64,000 bases of DNA, from the NCBI GenBank assembly GCA_002633005.1, contig NMRA01000048.1:672148-736147 (forward strand). Reading direction: 5' to 3'. The translations under genes and the position numbers were made by a program. Numbering within the stretch: the first letter of the stretch is position 1; each line of letters begins with the position of its first letter. Under the pieces are notes generated by a model. The model made no database searches, was not told the origin of the DNA, and saw only the letters and a program-made list of their open reading frames with translations. The DNA is from Phoronis australis (lineage: Eukaryota; Phoronida; Phoronidae). Positions 23,291 through 33,900 of this stretch are shown piece after piece.

Positions 23291-24840
23291 TATATTCTGG
23301 AGGGAGGGGGGGAGAGACATATCGGTATATATATGTATACGGAACGGTCTGGGTAAAGAGTGAGCTCAATATCAATGTCATGAAAACTATAATCATCTTT
23401 GATTACTTTAATTAAGGTACCTTTGGTAGTCTGTTATTCTACTGTTATGGGTTATGTTTGTGGAGCGATCATATGACTTACTCAAGCTAACTAGTTAGGT
23501 CTCAAGGAGTGTACTCAAAATGTGCTTCCAAGCTGTTTGACCGACAGTCTACCAGATCAGCCTCAGCAAAAGTGCAGACTTGACAGGCTGAATCCGCAGC
23601 CTTCTGGTGACTTAATAAGTGTGACATACGAGAAGCTAGCTCAGGTACGAATCACATAATCACAGGACATCACAAGACAAGGACGGTTAAGGATGAATGA
23701 TGTTGACGAATGCAACATCAACGTCAACTTTGAGTGCCTTGAAACAGATTGCTATCTGTTGGCCAATCTCGGCTTTTGCCGATTCTTTAATCCACTGTTC
23801 TCATTGCTTTTCTCGTAATTAAATTTGTGCGCAGTTCTCAATAATTTACCAAAAGTTGCATTTCATTAGTAGTTTTGAGTACTTTACTACCAGCAAACCA
23901 AAATTCTCAGAAAACTTTGCTTCAGCAAAGTTATTATTAACTCCCAAAAGACGTCACCTTATCAAACCACGAGCAAGTGGCCGGTACAAATGAACGAGCA
24001 TACTGTTTTGAACTCAACATCTGACTTCTCAAAAGCGGTATAGTGTTGCAGCAAGAAAATGACATTCATTAGTCCACTTACAGACAATGTAGGTGTTAGC
24101 ACCCCTATTTAATTTAATTTATTCAAGGAAGATTGGGGTTTTCAATATCATTGATTTTGTGTCAGATTTTACTTGGCCATTTTTTACCCACGCCGTTCCA
24201 AAGCTGAATATTTATACTGCTTGGCTCCTAGGCCAGATCCGTTCAGGTGTAGGGTGGACACAACAAACCCACAAAGATGCAAGTGTTCACAATGTGTGGT
24301 GATTTGTTAACCTGTAAATGTTTTTTGTATAATCAAAAGCCTTTTATTTCAGCTTGTTGAAATTCGTCAAAAAACTTTCAATGCATGCAAGTGACCTTGC
24401 TTAGACATTGGTTTCTCGCAGTCTTCTAATTTAAAGCTTAAAGTTTTAAAGCAAAATTTCTGTGTAATATATGATGACTTTACAAGTGAAAGTAAATTAT
24501 ATTTGTGATAATTAGTACAGTTGAAGCTATTTATGGAGAAATTCTGTTGCAGGAATTCCACGTAGGCCCCTAAATATGAAACACATATTCCGTGTCGGCA
24601 TTAGTGATGGGTGCGAGCTCTATTGTGTCTTGCAATCCAAGTACACTTCATTTGATCAAAAATTTTGCCTGTTGCATCACACTTCTAGAAGGACAAATAA
24701 AAATCAAAGAAATAAAAAGATGATTGTGTTCTGCTGTTGTCAAAAATAACTAAAATGTCAAACCGTTATGTAACGCAAGTGCAAACATATTGGTAACATG
24801 GGTTTTGACAGTTACAGCAAATGTTTTGAAATGTCCGTAC

Positions 24841-25876
24841 AGTGGCGGATCTAGGATATCGCAAGGGGGGGGCCCAACATTTTGTCCGGGCATAAGCATT
24901 TGCGCAAACCACGATTGTAGATGCGCATAGCACCGAATGGGGGGAGGTCCCGCTCAGGAAATTTTTCTGTTTTTACCTCTAAAAATCAAGCATTTTCCTT
25001 GATTCCTGAAGTATTATCCAAGAAAAAAAGCACAAAAAAGGGGCAAACAGGAAAAATGCAAGATACCAGAGACTCGAACCCACAACCTAGCGAACAGAGC
25101 GCGCAAGCTTTACCACTACACCACCTTTACCACTACACCACCACACTTTAACTCCTACGTGGATACTAAGACACCTACTTGGTTATGGTCCACAGCGTTT
25201 GCGCGCGAAACCTACTTCTTTTTGTAATGCTTATTACATGTTTTATATTTTGTGCAATCGGTTCTTAACAAATTTGTTGCCCAAAAGACCAAATCCGTTT
25301 TTCGTGTTGGCAATAATGACGGGATTGCTTTGGAAATCGTCTTAAGTTAAGGTTTGACAAAGAGAGAATTATGAGTTTCTGAGTGCTTCACTATGGCTTC
25401 GATTAAAATTCACTTTTTAGCAGCAGCTTCTGTTTTTTCATTGTCACTCAGGTTCCATTTTCTTTAAAAAATGAAGTAAATTTTCTTCATTGCAAGCGAA
25501 GCAGACGACGGAAACGGAGTCATAGTGCGCAGCGCCACTGCCGGTCGCCTGGGATATCGCGGGAGAGCCCATACTTAGCCATAGTTCCGTTACGAATAAG
25601 CCGTGTTCCGAATTTGACACTTGAAATTGGATCTGAGCCCCCCCCCCTACCCCCAAACACTAAAACTGCACACATTTAAATGTTGTTTCATCCGTATAAT
25701 TTTAATTACCGGGGTTAATTAATAAACTCAACATTTCACTACGCTCTTGCTGTTTTATTTTTTTTGAGGCAGCCAAGGGGGGGCCCGGGCCCCCCCCCCC
25801 TAAATCCGCNTGCTGTTTTAATTTTTTTGCGGCAGCCAAGGGGGGGCCCGGGCCCCCCCCCTAAATCCGCCTATGC
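24841..25876. mobile_element. about 1-kb GC-ended MITE-like element
   Basis: The left end CAGTGGCGGATCTAGGATAT and the right end CCCCCCTAAATCCGCCTATG form imperfect inverted ends with G/C homopolymer runs inside. The interior has the tRNA-like stretch at 25066-25150 and an N at 25810. No transposase is visible. The TIR resembles many hAT-like MITEs of marine invertebrates; that is general knowledge, not tested here. Confidence 0.55.
25066..25150 (-). repeat. tRNA-like segment (SINE head or tRNA pseudogene)
   Basis: The minus strand reads GTGGTGTAGTGGTAAAGC, an A-box-like D-arm, followed by GTGGGTTCGAGTC, a canonical B box. A 17-bp duplication of the A-box end (TTTACCACTACACCACC on the plus strand) is present at about 25113-25142. 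No complete acceptor stem was recognised. Confidence 0.6.
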
Positions 25877-25879
25877 CGT

Positions 25880-26795
25880 AGCTTCAATTCTAGAATATGG
25901 ATCTGGAATTTAGGGATACTCTCAATACTCCAAATGATCAGAACAAGAGCACTACGTATATTTTTAGGGGTCCACATGTATGCTGCCAATGCTGTACTTT
26001 ATGGCGACTCAGGTTGGCCAAATTCACTCTACAAACAACATGAAAATATGCTAAGGCTCTCGAATTGTCGAGTTCTAATGGATGAAAGCAGAATAACAAA
26101 AAAAGTCTTTTTATGGGACCTTAAACATTGGAACTCCTGCAATTGGTCTAGTTCAATTTTTAAAATTATGGAGAAATGCGATTTTTTAGAAAATTTCAGG
26201 AACAAACAAATTGTCTCTCGAAAACTTCAAAACATTCATGTTCCAGTTAGAAGAGTTAAACTGGTTAAAAATAATCACTGAGAAACCAAAACTGTGCTTT
26301 TATAGATCTGTTAAGAATGACTATTGTGTAGAAGAGTATTTACGTCTGCCAGTGTCTCAGAGGTCTGTCATAGCTCGATTGAGAGCAGGTATTCTACCAT
26401 TAGAGGTTGACGGGGGTTAGTACTTCGGAATTTCTGTGAATGAACGAATTTGTCATGTTTGTAAAAACGGAATTGAAGATGAAGTTCATTTCATTTTTGA
26501 TTGTGAAAAATATACTCGCATTCGACCATTTTTTGTACGGGATTCTGCCCTACCTCAAATATTCCAAAATAACTTGAAAGTTCTAGCGAAATTCATTCAA
26601 GATGCTTTGCAGGTTAGAATTAGTATTTGTTTATAAACTAGTCTGAAGTGGTCATATTTGAGCGTGTGCAATATGTTATGTAATGGTTTAATTATTATTA
26701 GGTGACTGAGTAATATTCTGTCTTTGAGATTGTATTCACTGGCACCCTTATGTCACTATAATAAATAAATAATAAATAAAAATATCGAGCAGTAA
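25880..26795 (+). pseudogene. 5'-truncated, frameshifted LINE 3' end
   Basis: Plus-strand frames at 25934-26281 and 26211-26636 together carry the post-RT part of a non-LTR retrotransposon: RALRIFLGVHMYAANAV, a W-x-S-S block, RSVIARLRAGILPLE, then a Cys/His motif NERICHVCKNGIEDEVHFIF. Stop codons and at least two frameshifts break it. It ends in an AATAAATAA-rich tail (26759-26780), typical of LINEs with simple-repeat 3' ends. No RT catalytic domain remains. Confidence 0.75.
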
Positions 26796-27455
26796 ACTTT
26801 GAATTGGTTTAACCGAATTTCTTGAACACGCAGACAACTAAACCTGCTGTTTTGATCAAGAGAACATCCCAGTATGTATCAATAAGTTCCACAATTAAAA
26901 TGACACTGAATGCCTAGATATTGGTGTTTTGCAAGGGTTCCCTTCTTTGACTTTCGCACTTCAATTCAGGTACAGCAATACATTTTTATATGAAAAATGG
27001 TTCAAAGTACTTTGATTACTAGTCTGACTCGATGTGGTAATTTAACTGCAGGTACTTTGGCTCCATAGAGAGGCACGAGCTGTTATCCAAAAATATCACT
27101 GCGCAAATATGCACAACATAATGTCCCAAATATGGTAGCTTGCAGTAGGTTCTATCAACCATAACTGCACCACAATTGTACATTGTGATAACAATTATTA
27201 AGTTGGTGCTAGTTTTGACACCTAAAACAAATTAGGAATTCATTTTTTTTGTCTGCTCAATTAAAAATGTTCCCAAGACCATTGTCTTTACACTGGGTAA
27301 TAGCTCCTTTATGTCTTTTTTGCCTTTTCAGAAAAAACAAGGAAATTTGTTAGTATTGGGCCTTCCCTTGACCATCTGGTTATTCCAAATAGCTATCAAC
27401 TGTCTAGGAATTATTTTGATGATTCACAAATGGTCTGTTATTCATATGCAGATCT

Positions 27456-27857
27456 GGGCCCGGTCTCCAATCTTTTTACTCGAAATGGAACTCGAAATTA
27501 GGTTTGGCATTTTCTAGTCTACTTTTGGGCAAACTCAAGATAAGTGTCTATTATTCTATGCTCGAGTACACAATAACTTACGTAGATAATTTATTGCCCT
27601 TCGTTCACAGTTTGTAAACCCAATATTAAAGCAATAAGTTCGAGTTTGAACTCGAAATTTCGAGTTTTTACTCAAGTTTGTAGCACGAATATAAGGGTCT
27701 TCAAGGGCAAACTTGAACTAGAAACTCCTATGCATAAACTATAATGTATTCGAGCACAGTCTGATAACAATTATCTTAAGTTCGCACAAAAGGAGCAGAG
27801 AAATTGCCAAAAATAGTTTCGAGTTCGTTTTGAGTACAAAGATTAGAGACCGGGCCC
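27456..27857. mobile_element. MITE with GGGCCCGGTCTC ends
   Basis: The left end GGGCCCGGTCTCCAATCTTT and the right end CAAAGATTAGAGACCGGGCC are inverted copies over about 45 bp, including an ACTCGAAA-rich inner part. The interior is a 400-bp AT-rich segment with several CTCGAAATTT palindromes and no ORF. The right end stops 68 bp before the Apollo start codon. Confidence 0.8.
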
Positions 27858-27925
27858 TGGTTATTCTTAAAATCCATCAACATTCTAAAGCACATTCACA
27901 AAATGATCTTTTGTTCAGTTGCAGG

Positions 27926-30900
27926 ATGAATGGAACTACCATTCCCAACACGCCCATAGTGGTGGATTATTGGAAGCTCCCCGCCCACCTGATGCCACAC
28001 AAGGTGTTCTTTTTGACTCACATGCATGTGGATCACACTGCAGGTATGGCTTCTCCCCGTTATTTAATTCTTCCGCTGAATAGAAATTTGAGGCAATAAA
28101 TTTTTTTTGTCAACTGTTTGTATTTATATGCTGTGTATAGTTTCACTTCAAAATTATGGTCAAAGTTGAATATAGTTTTTAGGAGTTGATCCAAAAAGCT
28201 GTGAGTGATGGCTGTTTAAGATGCGAAATGATGGATAAAATATTATTTTGTGAATCAAAATAGTGCAATAGTGAACTCAACTCGTGTTAAAGTTTAATGT
28301 ATTTAGTTTGAAAACATAATGCATTAAGGCCTTTTGTGTTGCTATGACAAAAAGTTTTAGATTTGAAACTTTCCAAATATGTTCCTGCTATTATTATCAT
28401 TTGTCTCACCTTTTTTGTTTGATATCATTTGTGGCATTATGTTGTCTCACTTGGTTCTGCTTAATACCATTTGTATAATGTTGACTCACTGGGTTCTGCT
28501 TAATAAGTCTGTATCCTTAATGGTGGAAGAATGCCTATGCTTTTCCCTAAATTTCGTATAAAATGTGCATTCCTAAATACTATCCAAGTTCTATTACCAG
28601 CAAGGAATAATTTGGCTAAACTATGTTTTTTTGTTTTTCCGAAAGTAATTGAAAGAGCACTGTTTAGCTGAAAAGAAAGAGTAAACCTTTTTTCCACAGA
28701 ATATGATCAGTTTCTTTGTCTAGTTTTGCTTTAAAAATGTTGACCGCAATCATTCAACGCACACTTTATCAGAAATTGCCTCACACATGTCCAGGTACAC
28801 CATGGATGTATAGAGGGCAGTGCAATAAAATGTCGTCCCATTTGCATATTGAAAAGTTAGCCACAGATAATATTAGGGCACATTTATAGTATCACTGATA
28901 TGTCTTGAACCTATTCAAAAGATGCTTTTTTTATGCGCCCACATATTTATACGTGGTCGCATATTGCCATCATCTCTGTCTGGGCGTCCGCAGCTGTATC
29001 TCCAAAACCCTCACAGGATCTGGATGAGATTTGGCAGATGTGTTCCTATGAAGCTGATGACGAATGACGGCGTATTTCGGACTTCTCCGACTTCCATTGT
29101 GTCCCCTAGTGGCAACTTTATTTTTTTACGCTTACCTCTGTATCTTCGGAGGTCCTCAACGCATTTTCCTAAAATTTGGCAGTTAGGCATCTATTAGTGA
29201 GATGATGCCATCCTCCTGTTTTTGGACGGTTTCGAGGTACTTTGCGCCACCTATTGGCCATTTTTACTGTTTTCAAGTCTGTTTTTGGCGTCCGCCCTTC
29301 TATCAACCAAAATCGCTCTAAGGATGATTTTGAAAATTGGCATATATGTTCTTATTGTGAAGAGGGCAGCTGACAATGATTTTCTGACGACTTTTGACTT
29401 CTGTGGCGTGTCCTAATGGTAGTTTTGTTTATTTTTGCGCCCATGGCTGTACCTCTTGAACGCTCTACAGGATATTTATTGAATGTGCTGGTGTATTTAT
29501 GTGAAGTTGACAACATAAGACGACTTTCGAACTGATCAGACTACTGGTATGTTCCCTAGTGGCAATTTTAGTTTTTTACGTTTACCTCTGTATCTTCAAA
29601 GATCGTCAATGAATTTTCATAAAATTTGGCAGTTAGGCATCTATTAGTGAGATGACGCTACCTTCTGGTTTTCAGTTGAATTTGAGGCGTTTTGCACCAC
29701 CTGGTAGCCATTTTTACTGTTTTCAAGTCTGTTTTTTGGCATCTGCAGCTCTCTCAACCAAATCACTCTAAGGATGATTGTGGAAATTAGTGTGTATTTT
29801 TCTAATGTGAAGAGACGGACTGACGATGATTTTCCGATCGCCTTGACAACTGTGGTGCCTCCTAATGGCAATTTGTTTACGCACATGGCTATATCTCCTA
29901 AACCCTCTGCTGAATTTTTATTAAATTTAGTATGTGTATTTATCTGAACTTGACAACAAACGGCAACGACTTTCCGATGGATCGGACTATCGGTGTGCCC
30001 CCTAGTGGCAGTTAATTTCACCTCTGTATCTTCAAAGGTCCTCAATGGATTTTCATAAAATTTGGCAGATAGGCATCTATAAGTGAGCTGACGCTATCCT
30101 TGGGTTTTTGGTTTGATTCGTGGTATTTTTGGCCAGCTAGTTGCCATTTTTACTGTTTTTGAGTCTTGTTATTTGGCGTCTGTCCCTCCGGCAACCAAAA
30201 CACTCTAAGGATGGTTGTGGAAATTGGCATGAATTTTTTATGCGCATACATATTTATATGTGGACGCATTATGCCATCGTCTCCGTCCGTCCGTCTGGGC
30301 GGCGTCCGTCCGGCGTCCGCTGCTCTATCTCCAAAACCCTTTGACATACGTTCATGAAATTTGGCACATATGGTCCATTCATAAATGGGACGGCATGAGT
30401 GAACTTTCGGACGGATCCGACTACCGGTGTGCCCCCTAGTGGCAATTTTAGTTTTTTACGTTTACCTCTGTATCTTCAAAGATCGTCAATGAATTTTCAT
30501 AAAATTTGGCAGCATCTATTAGCGAGATGACGCTTACCTTTGTATCTTCAAAAGTCCTGAATGGATGTTCATAAAATTTGGTATGTAGGCACCTATTAGT
30601 GAGATGACGCTATCCTCCCGTTTTCGGATATGTTCGACATAGTTTGCGCCACTTAGTGGCCATTTTTATTGTTTTTAAGTCTGTTTTTTGCGTCCACCCC
30701 TCTGTCAACCAAACCGCTCAAATGATGATTGTGAGAATTGGCATGTATGTGCTTACTATGAAGAGGACGGTTGACGATGATTTTCCGACAATTTCAACTA
30801 CTGTGGTGCCTCCTAGTGGCAGTTTTTTTGCGCCCATGGTTGTATCTCCTAAACCATTCGCAGGATCTTTACGAAATTTAGTAAGTATATTTGTATGATG

Positions 30901-33900
30901 TTAACAATAGACAACGACTTTTGGACAGATCAGACTACCGGTGTGCGCCCTAGTGGCAATTTTATTTTTTTTTTACGTTTACTTTTGTATCTTCAAAAGT
31001 CCTTATCGGATTTTCATGAAATTTAATATATAGGCACCTATTAGTGAGGTGACGCTTTTCTTCCTTTTCTCGGATGGATTCGATGTAGTTTGCGTCACCT
31101 AGTGGCCATTTTTACTGCGCCTCCTAGTGGCAGTTTTGTTTTTGTTGCGCCTATGCCTGTATCTCCTAAACCGTTCGCAGGATCTTTACTTAATTTAGCA
31201 AGTGTATTTACATGATGTTGACTACGGATGACGACAACTTTCGAACAGATCTGACTACTGCTGTGCCCCCTAGTGGCAATTTTAGTTTTTTACGTTTAAC
31301 TCAGTATCTTCAAAGGTCCTCAACAGATTTTCATAAAATTTTGAATATAAGCATCTATTGGTGTGATGACACTATCTTCCTGTTTTTGGATGGAATCCAG
31401 GTATTTTGCACCACTTAGTGGCCATTTTTTGCTCTTGTCAAATCTTGCTTTTGGTGTCCACCCCTGTATCAACCAAATCATTTGAATATTGGCATATATG
31501 TTCTCAGTGTGAAGACGACCTTTGATGTTGGTGACTGACTACTGTGGCGCCTTCTAGTGGTAGTTTTGTTTTGCGCCCATAGTTGTCTCTTCTAAATCTA
31601 CTGCAGGATCTTTACGAAATTTAGTAAGTGTATTTATATGAAGATAACAACAGACGACGACGACTTTCAGGCAGATCCAACGGACACTGTACCCACTAGT
31701 GGCAATTTCATTTTATTCTGTTTGCCTTTGTTTCTCTGAACTTCCTTGACAGAGTTTTATGAATTATGGCATGTTCCTGTTTTTGGATGGATTGTATGTT
31801 TTTGTGCCATCTAGTGTCCATGTTTGTGATATAAATAATTAACCCTAAAAGCATACCATTTGCAACTCATTCTTGGGCGCATTTCAACGCTTCGCGTTGC
31901 TCTTGTTATTCATAACTGTGCTGTCACACCTGCACTATGTGGTTGATAACGCACCTGCACTGTGTGGTTGATAACACACCTGCACTATGTGGTTGATAAT
32001 TGCAGAATGAGTTTGATGAAGAAATGACCGTATACTAAGAGCTGCCTTTTTGAGAGTGTAAAACGTGTCACATTCAAAGTGTCCAAGTACCACTAAGTTG
32101 GAATCTTCAGAGACCGAACTGTTGTCATTTTGCAGGACTGGTTCAGTCAGATTGCATCTTCATATTATGATTGCTGAGAACTTGGAACAGATCATTTTTA
32201 AATTTCATTTCTTTGAGTATTCCATACAAACCTTCCCGTTAATTATAAGTTTAATATGTATTTATTGTCTCGTGTTTGCATAGTAGTATTTTGGCAGTGA
32301 CACCCTCACATGTGCTAGGTCTACAATTCAAGACTCAGTTAATTTTAAGAAACAATCTCACCATAGAGATTTAATGTCTGTATAATTTCAGGCCTGACGT
32401 CTTCCTGGCGTTATCCCATCTACTGTTCCGAGTTGACTGGCAAGCTGCTGAAAGTTAAATTTGGCATCCGTGAGCATTTGATTCACCCACTGGCCCTTGA
32501 CGAACCCCACCTAGTGTCTCTTAACAAAGACTCTGCTGACAGTATGACTGTAACTCTGATTAATGCCAATCACTGCCCAGGATCAGTAATGTTCGTGTTT
32601 GAGGGATACTTTGGACGCATAGTGTACACTGGTGATTTCCGTTATTCAAAAGATGTGTGTACATCACTTGCTAGGGTACTCGGTGGTCAATCTACTGGGT
32701 TATTAGACTCGGATACAGACAGTGAGGAAATCTTGACGCATGTGACGAAACCAGTGGATATTCTATACTTGGACAACACATTTTGCAGTCCACATTGTGA
32801 TTTTCCTACCAGAGAATGTGCCAAGATGCAAATTATTGACATAATCAGCAGACATCCGGATCACAATGTTGTTATCGGGATTCACTCTCTTGGTAAGGAG
32901 AATCTGCTAGTCGATTTGGCACAGCACTTTAAGACATGGATTAGTGTAAGTCCAAAACGTCTGGAGATATTGAAAGAGTTAAAACTACCAAATGTTTTTT
33001 CTACTGAATTATCTGATGGCTTCATTCGTGTTGTACCGCAAGGTCAAATCAGCAAAAGGAATATGCAGCTTTGGAATGTAGAAGCTCGTACTATAGGCAT
33101 TATTGCATCAGCTATTTTCACAGGACTCAACTGTCAACCCTACGTCAATCAAGATGATGTCTTTGTTGTGCCCTATTCGGACCACTCATCCTATTTGGAA
33201 CTTTGTGAGTTTGTGAAATGTGTCCATCCTCGTAAAATCCTACCCATTGTACCTGCGGACACCACGGGACCATTCAGCACATGTCTTGCTGACCGAGCCG
33301 ACATGCGCTGTTTTGATGAGTATTTGGACACCTGTCCCTCTTTGCTCTTCGAGGTGCCTAAGTGGTTAGCTGAATCCAAATTTACAAGCAGTTTGATTAG
33401 TGAGGCGGATATTTCTGAAATCATTGGCCCTCTAAACAAGCGAAAGCGCTCGGCAGAGATTCGGAGAGCTTATTCTTTGCCAAACGCCACAGGAGTTTTG
33501 TATGAGGATGGCTGTGATGTCCATGATTCAGGCTGTGATGTCCATGATTCAGGTTCATCAAAGCAAATTAAACGTAGCAGAAACCTATCCTGTGTTGAAC
33601 CAGCCATCTCCATTCACAATAACAGTCAACTGAATCAAAACATAGATTGTGATTGTGATGTAAAAGTTGATCGGATAAATAAGTATAGTAGGGACCATGC
33701 TGTGATTCTTGTTGATGATTCTCCTTCGCATGATAGTGGAGGACAGTGTGCAGATGGGTCTGAAACCCTTGGTTGTTCAGTGAACCTGCAATCTGTTTCT
33801 TTGTGTAGTGAAAATGTAAAACGTAGTGGCATGTGTCATGGTGGCAACAGAGATGACAATGAAAGTGATGGTGAGGGTCAACAGACATGTGAAGTTGTTG

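Noticed and set aside
28926-31910. Head-to-tail modules first considered as coding repeats of a large protein
   Set aside because: All frames are broken by stops in nearly every module and the spacing is not a consistent multiple of three.
31871-31912. Canonical Helitron 3' end
   Set aside because: A hairpin is present but it is followed by CTCTTGTT, not CTRR, and no TC 5' end was recognised.
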